This document shows, piece by piece, positions 51,346 to 59,744 of a DNA stretch of 64,000 nucleotides. The stretch's first letter is position 1, and every line of letters starts with the position of its first letter. Both the position numbers and the translations under genes were made by a program. The notes below the pieces were generated by a model that did no database searches, was not told the origin of the DNA, and was given only the letters and a program-made list of their open reading frames with translations. Source of the DNA: CAWDLX01 sp046728155 (GTDB lineage Bacteria > Actinomycetota > Actinomycetes > Mycobacteriales > Micromonosporaceae); the NCBI GenBank assembly GCA_046728155.1, contig JBKPDY010000012.1, positions 26,808-90,807 on the forward strand, given 5' to 3'.

Positions 51346-51632
51346 ACCCGGTCGCCTTCGCCCGCCAAGCTCACCCTGAGCCGGGACCCTCGCGTACTTG
51401 GTTGAATTGCACCGTCTTGTACCGCTCCGTCAAGGGTCCGAAGATCGTTTCCGTACATTTGTGTGGTCTCACTGATCTCACTGCTGGTTTGTACGGAAAC
51501 TCCGCGACATCGCTGGACTTGCTGCTCCATCCACAATGGATGATGGAGGCGTGTCGGTTTCGCGAGTTCCCTATATGCCAGCGACCTGTTGGCGGTCCGC
51601 CTCGCCTGCCGAGGTCCGATCTCATCCTGTGC
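51346..51632. other. Intergenic stretch with a long inverted repeat
   Basis: No gene is supported. GTTTCCGTACA (51447-51457) and TGTACGGAAAC (51490-51500) are perfect 11-base complements separated by 32 bases, which could be a hairpin or protein sites. The DAHP synthase promoter must lie in the left part of this gap. Confidence 0.4.
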
Positions 51633-51661
51633 TTGACATATTAGTTATCAGCCACTAACTT
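51633..51661 (+). promoter_or_regulatory. Promoter of the TetR/MFS pair with overlapping operator
   Basis: TTGACA (51633-51638) and TAACTT (51656-51661) are separated by 17 bases. The spacer contains the operator TTAGTTATCAGCCACTAA (51641-51658), whose arms TTAGT/ACTAA are complementary. A bound repressor would block polymerase. Confidence 0.65.
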
Positions 51662-51695
51662 AGTCGGCAGTCAACCGTTCTAGGGAAGGATGCGC

Positions 51696-52244
51696 GTGAG
51701 CCCGAGGATGAGCGCGGACCGTCGGCGCGAGCTGGTGATCGACGCCGCGCGCGCGGAGTTCGCGCAGGGCGGGTACGACGCTTCGACTACCGAGGCGATC
51801 GCCCGCCGGGTCGGCGTCTCTCAGCCGTACCTGTTCCGCCTCTTCCCATCGAAGAAAGCCCTCTTCCTCGCCGTCGTCGAGGACTGCTTCCAGAGTCTTG
51901 AGCGGCTCTTCGACGAGAGCTCGGGAGGGCTCACCGGCGAGGCGGCGCTGATGGCGATGGGCCGTGCCTACAACGCACTCCTCGACGACCGGGCTCTGCT
52001 GCAGATACAGCTCCAGATGTGGGCCATGGCGTGCCGGGATGTCGATGTCCGTGACGCGGCGCGGGCCGGTATGGCCCGACTGTGGCAGCGGGCCGAACGC
52101 ATCTCTGGTGCCGACAGCATGCGGGTGATGCAGTTCATGGCCAGTGGCATGCTGCTCAACGTCTTCGCCGCGATGGAGCTGCCACGCATCAAGGAGCAGC
52201 TCGGCGAGGCGCTCACGGGTCTCGCTACCGCCCAGACAACCTGA
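51696..52244 (+). CDS. TetR-family repressor
   Basis: The helix-turn-helix reads FAQGGYDASTTEAIARRVGVSQPYLFRLFPSKKALFLAVVED, and the C-terminal helical domain is of ordinary TetR length. The start was placed at GTG six bases after GGGAAGG; an in-frame ATG at 51690 abuts that site. It precedes an MFS exporter gene on the same strand after 73 bases, and both promoters carry the same TTAGT-N8-ACTAR operator, so it represses both. Ligand unknown. Confidence 0.87.
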   Translation: MSPRMSADRRRELVIDAARAEFAQGGYDASTTEAIARRVGVSQPYLFRLFPSKKALFLAVVEDCFQSLERLFDESSGGLTGEAALMAMGRAYNALLDDRALLQIQLQMWAMACRDVDVRDAARAGMARLWQRAERISGADSMRVMQFMASGMLLNVFAAMELPRIKEQLGEALTGLATAQTT

Positions 52245-52290
52245 CCAGCGCCCTACGCACATCGACGCAGGCCACACCGTGCCCAAGAAG

Positions 52291-52308
52291 TTAGTGACTG
52301 ACCACTAG
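52291..52308 (+). promoter_or_regulatory. Operator before the second MFS exporter
   Basis: TTAGTGACTGACCACTAG has the same arms and eight-base spacing as the operator before the TetR gene (TTAGT-N8-ACTAR). It lies 9 bases before the MFS start and overlaps its ribosome-binding region (AGGAGAG), so repression could act on elongation as well. Confidence 0.6.
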
Positions 52309-52317
52309 GAGAGTGAG

Positions 52318-53730
52318 ATGAGAAGGCCGTTCTGGACATTCCTCGTCAGCGGCGTCGCCGTCTTCATGGTCTCGATGGACAACCTCGTCGTGACCAACGC
52401 GCTGCCCGTCATCCGGCGCAGCCTGAACACCGGACTCGAAGGTCTGGAGTGGACGGTCAACGCGTACACGTTGACCTTCGCGGTCTTCCTCCTCACTGGT
52501 GCGGCTCTGGGCGACCGGTTCGGTCGGCGTCGGATGATGGCCATTGGCCTCACCGTGTTCACCCTTGCCAGCGCAGCGGCCGCGCTCGCTCCGTCGATCG
52601 GGGTGCTCATCGCGGCCCGGGCGGTGCAGGGTCTCGGCGGCGCCATGGTGCTGCCGTTGACACTGACGCTGCTGGCGAGCGTGATCCCGCCCGAGCGACG
52701 CGGTGTCGCTTTCGGACTGTGGGGTGCTATGAGCGGACTGGGTGTCGCGCTCGGACCGGTCATCGGTGGCGCGGTCACCGACGGCTTCTCCTGGCAATGG
52801 ATCTTCTGGATCAACGTGCCGATCGGTATCGTGTTGCTGCCCGTCACCGCGTTGGTGCGGGAGAGTCGCGGCGGCGCGGGGCAACTCGACCCGCTCGGTG
52901 TAGCCCTCATCACGGTCGGCCTGTTCGGGATCGTCTTCGGCGTCGTGCGGGGCAACGGCCACGGGTGGACCAGCGGTCAGGTGTTGGCTGCACTGGTCGT
53001 CGGGTGCGTTCTGGTGATCGGGTTCCTTGGCTGGCAGGCGCGGGCGAGCGCGCCGATGGTTCCGCTCGAACTATTCCGTGACCGCGGATTCAGCATCACC
53101 AACCTCGTCGCTCTGGTGATGGCGTTCGGGATGTTCGGCGCGGTCTTCCTCGGTGCGCAGTTCCTGCAGACCGTGCAGGGCTACTCACCGCTGGAGGCGG
53201 GACTCCGCTCGCTGCCGTGGACAGCCGTACCCGCGGTTGCGGCGCCCTTGTCCGGTGTACTCTCCGACCGCTTCGGTGCCCGCCGGGTGATCGCGGTCGC
53301 GCTCGCACTGCAGGCGGCTGGGATCGCGTGGATCGGACTGGAGTCCACATCGGACCTTCCATACGTACGACTCGTGCCGCCGTTCGTGCTGGCCGGACTA
53401 GGCATGGGTCTCTTCTTCGCCCCGATGGCCCGGCTCACCCTGGGCTTTGCGCCTCGGAACTTGGAGGGCGTCGCCTCGGGTACATCCAACGCGCTGCGAC
53501 AGCTCGGCACCGTTCTGGGCATCGCGGTGCTGGGCTCGATCTTCTCCGCATACGGGTCGTATGCCAATCCGGTCGAGTTCGTGGCGGGCATGAGCGCCGC
53601 GATGAAGGCGGGCGCGGTCGTTCTGGCCGTCGGCGCGGTGCTCATCCTCTTCGCGCGGGGCGGGTCTCGTGCTCGCGACGAGGAGTCGGCGCCGGTCGAG
53701 GTGGAGCAGCTCGAGCCCGTGCCCGCCTGA
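52318..53730 (+). CDS. MFS exporter, DHA2 (14-helix) family
   Basis: The 470-residue protein has MFS-DHA2 motifs: VFMVSMDNLVVTNALPVIRR in helix 1, LTGAALGDRFGRRRMMAIGL in loop 2-3, the GALGGAMVLP-like motif of helix 4 (VQGLGGAMVLPLTLTLL) and LGPVIGGAVTDGFSWQWIFWIN in helix 5. It expels antibiotics or other compounds. AGGAGAG gives the ribosome-binding site. The upstream TetR gene and shared operator indicate induction by substrate. A strong hairpin follows the stop. Confidence 0.9.
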   Translation: MRRPFWTFLVSGVAVFMVSMDNLVVTNALPVIRRSLNTGLEGLEWTVNAYTLTFAVFLLTGAALGDRFGRRRMMAIGLTVFTLASAAAALAPSIGVLIAARAVQGLGGAMVLPLTLTLLASVIPPERRGVAFGLWGAMSGLGVALGPVIGGAVTDGFSWQWIFWINVPIGIVLLPVTALVRESRGGAGQLDPLGVALITVGLFGIVFGVVRGNGHGWTSGQVLAALVVGCVLVIGFLGWQARASAPMVPLELFRDRGFSITNLVALVMAFGMFGAVFLGAQFLQTVQGYSPLEAGLRSLPWTAVPAVAAPLSGVLSDRFGARRVIAVALALQAAGIAWIGLESTSDLPYVRLVPPFVLAGLGMGLFFAPMARLTLGFAPRNLEGVASGTSNALRQLGTVLGIAVLGSIFSAYGSYANPVEFVAGMSAAMKAGAVVLAVGAVLILFARGGSRARDEESAPVEVEQLEPVPA

Positions 53731-53740
53731 GCACTGTCGG

Positions 53741-53784
53741 CAGGGGCACCCTACAAGTCAGTGGGTGTCAATACGGTGCCCCTG
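53741..53784. terminator. Bidirectional terminator-like inverted repeat
   Basis: CAGGGGCACC and GGTGCCCCTG are perfect complements 24 bases apart, in the gap between the convergent MFS and DUF4032 genes. It probably ends both transcripts. There is no T-run. Confidence 0.5.
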
Positions 53785-53799
53785 ATTGGACCGTCCATA

Positions 53800-55053
53800 C
53801 TAGGACGGCGCGCGTTGGTCCTCGCCGTCGCGCGGATGCGGCGTCGTTGTCAGCGTGAGGTCGTCCGGTACAGCGGGGAGTACACGCGCGAAGTAGTCCT
53901 CCCGGGCGGCGGTCGTCCCGATGTCGCGGCCCGCCGCCTCGGAGAGGAACCACCGGTGCTCCAGGATCTCGTGGAACACCTCCACCTCGTCCAGTCGGTC
54001 GTGCAGCTCCGCCGGGATGGCGGCGACAACGGGGTCATAGACCTCGGCCAGCCATCGGTTCGCCGCAACCGCCTCGGGTACCGGCTTCCCGCTCGAACGC
54101 TCGAGATGGCTCCGGAAGCTCGCGATGTCATTGAGTAGGCGGCGGGCTTGGTTCTCTTGCGCCACCAGGCCGGTGCGGGTGAACAGCAGCCGGCGGTGGT
54201 AGCCGGGCTCCGCCACCCGGGTGCGAAGCCGCAGCTGGTTCCCCTCGCCCGCGTCGACCAGCTCCACCTCATCGACGTCGAACCCCAGCTCGTTGAGACG
54301 GCGCAGGCGCTCCGAAATCCGGTACCGCTGCTCGGACGGGAGCACCGTGTCCTCGCGGGTCAGCTCCCACCACAGCGCCTCGTACCGGCGCGGGATTTCC
54401 TCCGCGACCGCGACCGGGTCGACATCGGCGGGGAGCAGTCCACCCGCCTCGAGGTCGAACAGCTCGCCGCCGACGCGCTCAGCCGCGAGCTCGACATCGT
54501 ACCCGCGTTGCCCGGCGGAGAGATTCGGGTAGATCTCGGACGTCTCCGCGTCGACGAGGTAGGCGGCGAGCGCACCGGCGTCGAGCAGAAACAGCGTGTT
54601 CGACAATGAGCAGTCGCCCCAGTAGAAGCCCGCCAGGTGCAGGCGGACGATCAGCTCGACGAGCGCGTCGAGGAGTTTGTCGGTCGGCTGGCCACCGCGT
54701 GGATTGGCGAAGAGCGCCCGGTACGAGATCGAATGGTCGAGGAACCTCGTCACGAGGACCGCGTCGAGGTCGTCCGGCCGGTCGACGACGACACCGAGCA
54801 CCTCCACCGCGGGGATGCCGAGCTCGTGCAGTTCACGCAGCAGCCGGTACTCCTTGCGAGCCAGGCGCTCGTCCAGCTCCTTGAGCGCGAAGACCTGCCC
54901 GCCCTCGGCGACGAACCGGACGACGTGGCGGGAGATGCCGCGCTGGCGGAACTCGACGATACGCTCGTCGGACCAGTCCTCGATCGGCTCCCGCCAAGGC
55001 AGCGAGAGCAACCCCGTGGTGCTCTCCGACGGGGGAGCGAAGACGAACCGCAC
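53800..55053 (-). CDS. DUF4032 kinase-like protein
   Basis: The 417-residue protein has a lipopolysaccharide-kinase-like N-terminal fold: VFALKELDERLARKEYRLLREL (Lys and Glu of the kinase N-lobe), LHLAGFYWGDCSLSNTLFLLDAGALAAYLVDAET (HGD-like catalytic and metal Asp motifs). The second half, FDVDEVELVDAGEGNQLRLRTRVAEPGYHRR, is the DUF4032 domain. Substrate is unknown; the family is widespread in actinobacteria. It lies 31 bases downstream of the PheS-like ligase on the same strand, so the two are probably co-transcribed. Confidence 0.82.
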   Translation of the reverse strand: MRFVFAPPSESTTGLLSLPWREPIEDWSDERIVEFRQRGISRHVVRFVAEGGQVFALKELDERLARKEYRLLRELHELGIPAVEVLGVVVDRPDDLDAVLVTRFLDHSISYRALFANPRGGQPTDKLLDALVELIVRLHLAGFYWGDCSLSNTLFLLDAGALAAYLVDAETSEIYPNLSAGQRGYDVELAAERVGGELFDLEAGGLLPADVDPVAVAEEIPRRYEALWWELTREDTVLPSEQRYRISERLRRLNELGFDVDEVELVDAGEGNQLRLRTRVAEPGYHRRLLFTRTGLVAQENQARRLLNDIASFRSHLERSSGKPVPEAVAANRWLAEVYDPVVAAIPAELHDRLDEVEVFHEILEHRWFLSEAAGRDIGTTAAREDYFARVLPAVPDDLTLTTTPHPRDGEDQRAPS

Positions 55054-55084
55054 CAGGCGCCCTTCTCATGGATGCGTATTGGCA

Positions 55085-56167
55085 TCAGGATGACACAGCG
55101 GTCCACTCGTGGGCCGAGCCCTCGTGCAGACCGGCGTAGATCCGATCCCGCATGGCGTTGCACTCGTCGGCAGTCAGCGTGCGTGACAGATCACGCAGTA
55201 CGATCCGTACGAGTATGTTCTTCTGACCCGGCACAACGCCCATCCTGGCTCGTGCGGAGTCGGGCAGTCGCTCGTACGGGGTCTCGCTCAGTACGGTCAC
55301 CTCCTCGACCGCGGACGCCCGCGGACCGAGCAGGTCGCGGACGCGGTCTCCGAGCAGTTCGGCGTCGACGTCGGCGGCCACCGCCACCGACAGATCGCGC
55401 CGCGCGGCCGGATAGTTCGACACCGGCTGGTAAGGCCGCAGATCCGCCAGCTGCCCAGTCACGCGCGGGTCGGTCGAGCGGAGCAGCCGGATGTCGTCGA
55501 TCCCCTTGGCCAGCATCGTCAGCCGGTCCAGCCCGAGACCCATGGCGAGGCCACTGGCGCCGGCCGGTAGCCCCGAGCCGGCCAGCACGTCGGGGTGCGC
55601 TAGCCCGCATTCGCCCACCTCGACACCGTCCACATAGATCTCCCGGCCGTCCAGTGTGTACGGATGGGTGTTCGGCACCGTGTACGGCGAGCGTCCGGGT
55701 AGGACCGACGTCACCACGAGGCGCACCATCGCCTCCAGGTCGTCCACGGTCAGGCCTCGACCGCTCTGGCGGATCCGCCACAGGTCGAGCTGGTGCGGCT
55801 CGCCCACGTGGTGCCGGTCGATGACATCGCGGCGGTAGCAGATTCCGGGGACGCTCAACACGACCTCGGCGTCGGCAAGCCTGTCCAGCAGAGCCGGGAC
55901 GCGGGCGCTCGTGTGCGATCGCAGCATTCGGCCGTCGCCGAGATAATGGCTGTACCGGCGGTCGCGGGTGACCGCGTCGGCCGGGTACCGCAGTCGGTCG
56001 TAGTTGTCGGCGACGGTGACGATCCGGGGACCGGGGTCCCGCCGTACGGGTATGCGCCAGGCCGACGTGAGGGCTTCTTCGATGGCGTCGACCACCAGCT
56101 GAACGCAGTGGACACCCTCGGACGGGTCGGTCAGGTCGCGCATACTCAGCAGCGCTTGGGTGGACAT
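55085..56167 (-). CDS. srmL: PheS-related ligase with fused PheT-type C-terminal domain (SrmL-like)
   Basis: This single-chain protein combines a class II synthetase core (PRIVTVADNYDRLRYPADAVTRD, GICYRRDVIDRHHVGEPHQLDLWRI, GLGLDRLTMLAKGIDDIRLLRSTDPR) with a C-terminal ferredoxin-like anticodon-binding domain (YPAARRDLSVAVAADVDAELLGD). The architecture resembles organellar monomeric PheRS. It seems to match the actinobacterial group named PheS-related mystery ligase (SrmL) in my memory of protein family names. The function is not established. A 20-residue leader and a terminator precede it. ATG at MSTQALLSM follows AGGGAG. Confidence 0.78.
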   Translation of the reverse strand: MSTQALLSMRDLTDPSEGVHCVQLVVDAIEEALTSAWRIPVRRDPGPRIVTVADNYDRLRYPADAVTRDRRYSHYLGDGRMLRSHTSARVPALLDRLADAEVVLSVPGICYRRDVIDRHHVGEPHQLDLWRIRQSGRGLTVDDLEAMVRLVVTSVLPGRSPYTVPNTHPYTLDGREIYVDGVEVGECGLAHPDVLAGSGLPAGASGLAMGLGLDRLTMLAKGIDDIRLLRSTDPRVTGQLADLRPYQPVSNYPAARRDLSVAVAADVDAELLGDRVRDLLGPRASAVEEVTVLSETPYERLPDSARARMGVVPGQKNILVRIVLRDLSRTLTADECNAMRDRIYAGLHEGSAHEWTAVSS

Positions 56168-56202
56168 GGTGGAGCTCCCTTCCTCGCGAAGACGTGGTGG
56201 AC

Positions 56203-56231
56203 AAGAGAAAGCCCCCGGGGTTCCCGGGGGC
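56203..56231 (-). terminator. Leader terminator upstream of the SrmL-like gene
   Basis: On the minus strand a 9-bp stem with a three-base loop (GCCCCCGGG-AAC-CCCGGGGGC) is followed by TTTCTCTT, a good intrinsic terminator. It ends 36 bases before the ligase start, so reading into the gene requires antitermination. Confidence 0.75.
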
Positions 56232-56258
56232 CACCACGCACCGTGCGAGGACAAGATC

Positions 56259-56321
56259 TCAGCGCGTCAGGAGCCCACCGGTACGCCGGGGGCTCATAAA
56301 CAACATCGCCGCGCGTGTCAT
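56259..56321 (-). CDS. Leader peptide MTRAAMLFMSPRRTGGLLTR
   Basis: A complete 20-codon frame lies between the promoter region and the terminator. Only one Phe codon and two Arg-Arg/Leu-Leu pairs occur, so the amino acid sensed is not obvious. A hairpin arm GAGCCC...GGGCTC falls within it. The position fits transcription attenuation by translating ribosomes. Confidence 0.5.
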   Translation of the reverse strand: MTRAAMLFMSPRRTGGLLTR

Positions 56322-56403
56322 GCGTCAACTGTGCCACAAGCGACTCCGACCGCGCGAGCCCGATTCACGTCCAACCCGGTTCCCATCAGTAGACTCTCCT
56401 GGC

Positions 56404-56904
56404 ATGACTGGGCTGGGTCGGCTGAACGAGGCGTCGCCTGGTGATGCAGCCCGGTTACTAGCCGCGTGTTGTGGGGCGCCGCAGTGGGTGGACGCCATGG
56501 TGGCCAGCCGCCCGTACGCGGATACCGCGCAGCTGAAGGCCAGAGGTAGCCACGAGTTGGACCGGCTCGACTGGGCGCAGGTCCTGATCGCGCTCGAGGC
56601 GCACCCTCGCATCGGCGGTCGGGTCACGGGTAGCGGTACCGAGGCGGCCTGGTCCCGTCGCGAACAGGCTGGCATGGCGACCGCTTCGGACGACGTCCGC
56701 GCCGCGTTGGTCGAGGCGAACCAGGCGTACGAAAGACGGTTCGGCCATGTTTTCCTCATCTTCGCCAGCGGCCGCACCGACGCCGAGATGCTGGCGGCCG
56801 CGCGCGAACGGCTGTCCAATTCGGATGAGACGGAACGGGCGGCCGTCCGCAACGAGCTGGCGAAGATCGTCGCGCTGCGGCTGGAGAGGATGGCTCAGGC
56901 ATGA
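56404..56904 (+). CDS. uraD: 2-oxo-4-hydroxy-4-carboxy-5-ureidoimidazoline decarboxylase
   Basis: OHCU decarboxylase makes S-allantoin in urate breakdown. The 166-residue protein has the family helix bundle with the catalytic His in EAHPRIGG and AACCGAPQWVDAMVASRPY near the N-terminus; the helix RREQAGMATASDDVRAALVEANQAYERRFGHVFLIFASGR matches the core. The ATG has a weak Shine-Dalgarno. Its stop overlaps a repeat-encoded mini-ORF as ATGA, so translation may pass on toward uraH. It is the first gene of the ureide operon. Confidence 0.9.
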   Translation: MTGLGRLNEASPGDAARLLAACCGAPQWVDAMVASRPYADTAQLKARGSHELDRLDWAQVLIALEAHPRIGGRVTGSGTEAAWSRREQAGMATASDDVRAALVEANQAYERRFGHVFLIFASGRTDAEMLAAARERLSNSDETERAAVRNELAKIVALRLERMAQA

Positions 56905-56981
56905 GGACCGAGCCGACAGCGAGTGAGCATCGCAGGGCCGTTAGGCCCGAGGCGCGGAACGAGCGCGGAGGCGAGGCATGA
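56901..56981 (+). CDS. Repeat-encoded mini-ORF between uraD and uraH (26 aa)
   Basis: The peptide shares TEPTASEHRRA and ERGGEA with the two copies near 31 kb, and 34 nucleotides at the core are identical. Its ATG overlaps the uraD stop and its stop overlaps the uraH start, both as ATGA. The purine-rich tail GCGCGGAGGCGAGGC places GGAGG before uraH. It appears to couple translation along the operon. Confidence 0.55.
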   Translation: MRTEPTASEHRRAVRPEARNERGGEA

Positions 56982-57295
56982 CATTGTCGACGCATGTCCT
57001 CGACACCGGGGCGGGTGAGCCGGCGACCGGGGTCGCGGTTCGCCTGGAGCGTCAGCACGACGGCGGCTGGATCGAGGTGGCGGCGGGCCACACCGACGAT
57101 GACGGCCGGCTTCGGGACTGGGTTCCGGTCGACCAGTGGGCGGCCGGCACGTACCGGCTCGTCTTCGACACCGCCGCCCGTTCGGCCTTCTTCCCGGAGG
57201 TCACCGTGATGTTCTTCGTCGCCGAACCGTCCCGGCACCATCACGTCCCGCTGCTGCTCAGTCCGTACGGATACACCACCTACCGCGGGAGCTGA
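56978..57295 (+). CDS. uraH: 5-hydroxyisourate hydrolase
   Basis: This 105-residue transthyretin-related protein shows LSTHVLDTGAGEPATGV at the N-terminus, RLRDW in the middle and the C-terminal YGYTTYRGS signature, with the catalytic His in STHV and HHHVP. It hydrolyses hydroxyisourate to OHCU. Its start overlaps the mini-ORF and it stops four bases before the uricase ATG. It is part of the pathway between uricase and UraD. Confidence 0.93.
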   Translation: MTLSTHVLDTGAGEPATGVAVRLERQHDGGWIEVAAGHTDDDGRLRDWVPVDQWAAGTYRLVFDTAARSAFFPEVTVMFFVAEPSRHHHVPLLLSPYGYTTYRGS

Positions 57296-57299
57296 GCGT

Positions 57300-58166
57300 A
57301 TGACCCTGTTGGGTGCCAACAACTACGGCAAGGCGGAGACGCGCCTGGTGGTGGTACGTCGTGACGGCGGTGATTCCCACGAGTTTGTCGACCTCAACGT
57401 GAGCGTGGCGCTCGCGGGCGACCTCGGCGCGACGCACCTCACCGGGGACAACTCGGGCGTCCTGCCGACCGACACGCAGAAGAATACGGTGTACGCCTTC
57501 GCCCGGGAGTTCGGTGTCGGCCAGTTCGAGGCGTACGGGTTGCGGCTGGCCCGCCACTTCGTCGAGACCCAGCCGACGATCACGATAGCGCGGGTCGTGA
57601 TCGAGGAGTATCCATGGCGTCGGCTCGGCCCGCACTCGTTCGCCCGCGGCGGCGAGGGCGTACGGACTGCGGCGGTCACGTACGACGGCACCCGGGCCCA
57701 CATCATCTCCGGGGTGGCCGATCTGGTACTGCTCAACACGACCGACTCGGAGTTCCACGGGTTCGCAGTGGACAGGTACACGACCCTGCCGCCGACCCGG
57801 GACCGGATCCTCGCGACCAGCGTCCAGGCCCAGTGGCGCCACGACCGCGAAAACCTCGACTGGGGAGGTTCATACGAGGCGGTGCGCTCGGCCATCGTCG
57901 AGGCATTCACCGGTACGTACAGCCTCTCGCTGCAGCAGACCCTCTATGCGATGGGCGTGGCCGCCATCCAGGCCCGTCCCGAGGTGGTCGAGGTACGGCT
58001 GTCCCTGCCGAACAAGCATCACTTTCTGGTGGACCTGGCGCCATTCGGGCTGGACAACCCGGGCGAGGTGTACGTCGCCGCGGACCGACCGTACGGACTG
58101 ATCGAGGGAACCGTGCTGCGCGAGGGAGTGGCCTCCGATCCGCTGGCCTGGTCGCTCCCCGCATAG
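57300..58166 (+). CDS. pucL: Factor-independent urate hydroxylase (uricase)
   Basis: Uricase motifs are present in order: LLGANNYGKAETRLVVVRR, LTGDNSGVLPTDTQKNTVYAFAREFG with catalytic Thr/Lys, FHGFAVDRYTTLPPTRDRILATSV and LSLPNKHHFLVDLAPFG. At 288 residues the protein has the usual two tunnelling-fold domains. It oxidises urate to 5-hydroxyisourate and H2O2 without cofactor. It follows uraH by four bases. Confidence 0.95.
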   Translation: MTLLGANNYGKAETRLVVVRRDGGDSHEFVDLNVSVALAGDLGATHLTGDNSGVLPTDTQKNTVYAFAREFGVGQFEAYGLRLARHFVETQPTITIARVVIEEYPWRRLGPHSFARGGEGVRTAAVTYDGTRAHIISGVADLVLLNTTDSEFHGFAVDRYTTLPPTRDRILATSVQAQWRHDRENLDWGGSYEAVRSAIVEAFTGTYSLSLQQTLYAMGVAAIQARPEVVEVRLSLPNKHHFLVDLAPFGLDNPGEVYVAADRPYGLIEGTVLREGVASDPLAWSLPA

Positions 58167-58217
58167 GCCACGGCGGCCTCACCAGCACCGCTGGCCGTGG
58201 GCTTGTAGATTCCAGGA

Positions 58218-59744
58218 GTGAGCGTCGAGATCCTCAGCGACCCGGCCCGCGCCTTCGTGGACGACCTGCAGCGCCGGTACGGCCCGCGCCGGGACGAGCT
58301 GCTGCGGCTTCGAGCGCAGCGCCGCGATGAGATCGCCGCCACCCACCGGCTCGACTTCCTGCCGGACACCAGGCAGATCCGGGAGATGGACTGGCGGGTC
58401 CCGCCGCCGGCGCCGGGTCTGGTCGACCGCCGGGTCGAGATCACCGGGCCGACCGAACGCAAGATGGCCATCAACGCCCTGAACTCGGGTGCGAAGGTCT
58501 GGCTGGCCGACCTGGAGGACGCGAACACTCCACACTGGACGAACGTCATCGGGGGACAGGTCAACCTCTACGACGCGGTCCGACGGACGATCTCGTACGA
58601 CGCCCCGGATGGTCGCCGGTACGAGCTGGCCGGTGACGACCTGCCGACGATCGTCATGCGGCCCCGGGGCTGGCACCTGCCCGAACGTCACATCACAGTG
58701 GACGGAGTGCCGGCGGTCGGCGCCCTGGTCGATGCCGGACTGTACCTGTTCCACAACGCGGTCGAACTGGTCGAGCGCGGCAGCGGTCCGTACCTGTACC
58801 TGCCAAAGCTGGAGAGCCACCTCGAGGCTCGACTGTGGAACGACATCTTCGACCACGTCGAGTCCGCGCTGGGTCTCAACCCGGGCACCATCCGCGCGAC
58901 GGTACTCATCGAGACGATCCCCGCGGCCTTCGAGATGGACGAGATCCTCTGGGAGCTGCGCCCGCATGCCGCCGGGCTCAATGCCGGAAGGTGGGACTAC
59001 CTGTTCAGCATCATCAAGAAGTTCCGTGACGCCGGACCGTCCTTCGTGCTCCCCGACCGGGCGGCTGTGACGATGACAGCACCATTCATGCGGGCTTACA
59101 CCGAGGTGCTCGTGGCGACCTGTCACCGGCGGGGGGCGATGGCGATGGGCGGCATGGCCGCCTTCATCCCGAGCCGGCGCGACCCGGAGGTCAACGCGAC
59201 CGCGCTGGCGAAGGTACGCGCCGACAAGGAACGCGAGGCGGGCGACGGGTTCGACGGCTCGTGGGTGGCGCACCCCGACCTTGTCGAGGTGTGCCGTGAC
59301 GTATTCGACGCCACCCTGGGCGGACGTCCCAACCAGATCGACCGGCTCCGCGACGACGTACGGGTCACCGCCGACCAGCTGCTCGATATCGCCGCGACAC
59401 CGGGGGCCGTCACTGAGGCGGGAGTACGCGGCAACATCTCGGTCGGCGTACGCTACATCGCCTCGTGGCTCGCCGGTACCGGCGCCGCCGCGATCGATAA
59501 TCTCATGGAGGACGCCGCGACCGCCGAGATCTCCCGTTCCCAGATCTGGCAATGGGTTCACAACGGCACCACGGTGGAGTCCGGCGACCCGGTGACCGCG
59601 GATTACGTACGCCGCCTGCTCGCCGAGGACTCTGCGATCGCCGGAGTCGAGTACACGACCGCCCGCGAGTTGTTCCTGCGGGTGGCGCTCGCCGACGACT
59701 TCGTCGAGTTCCTCACGCTACCCGCGTACGAGCTGATCGACTGA
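58218..59744 (+). CDS. aceB: Malate synthase A
   Basis: The 508-residue protein shows malate synthase A blocks: LNSGAKVWLADLEDANTPHW, PRGWHLPERHI, YLYLPKLESHLEARLWNDIF, IRATVLIETIPAAFEMDEILWEL and WDYLFSIIKKF, plus MGGMAAFIPSRRDPEVN with SWVAHPDLVEV later. It condenses glyoxylate and acetyl-CoA to malate. Its placement after uricase is meaningful, because allantoin breakdown yields glyoxylate. Its GTG start is preceded by AGGA. Its stop shares one base with the next ATG. Confidence 0.95.
   Translation: MSVEILSDPARAFVDDLQRRYGPRRDELLRLRAQRRDEIAATHRLDFLPDTRQIREMDWRVPPPAPGLVDRRVEITGPTERKMAINALNSGAKVWLADLEDANTPHWTNVIGGQVNLYDAVRRTISYDAPDGRRYELAGDDLPTIVMRPRGWHLPERHITVDGVPAVGALVDAGLYLFHNAVELVERGSGPYLYLPKLESHLEARLWNDIFDHVESALGLNPGTIRATVLIETIPAAFEMDEILWELRPHAAGLNAGRWDYLFSIIKKFRDAGPSFVLPDRAAVTMTAPFMRAYTEVLVATCHRRGAMAMGGMAAFIPSRRDPEVNATALAKVRADKEREAGDGFDGSWVAHPDLVEVCRDVFDATLGGRPNQIDRLRDDVRVTADQLLDIAATPGAVTEAGVRGNISVGVRYIASWLAGTGAAAIDNLMEDAATAEISRSQIWQWVHNGTTVESGDPVTADYVRRLLAEDSAIAGVEYTTARELFLRVALADDFVEFLTLPAYELID

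Noticed and set aside
51443..51456. A 14-base sequence GATCGTTTCCGTAC also found inverted at 765-778
   Set aside because: Many 14-base matches are expected by chance between two strands of 64 kb at this composition, and the two contexts share nothing else.
56168..56330. A T-box riboswitch before the PheS-related ligase
   Set aside because: GGTGCGTGGTGGCC slightly resembles a T-box, but there is no specifier stem or full T-box sequence, while a complete leader peptide and terminator are present.
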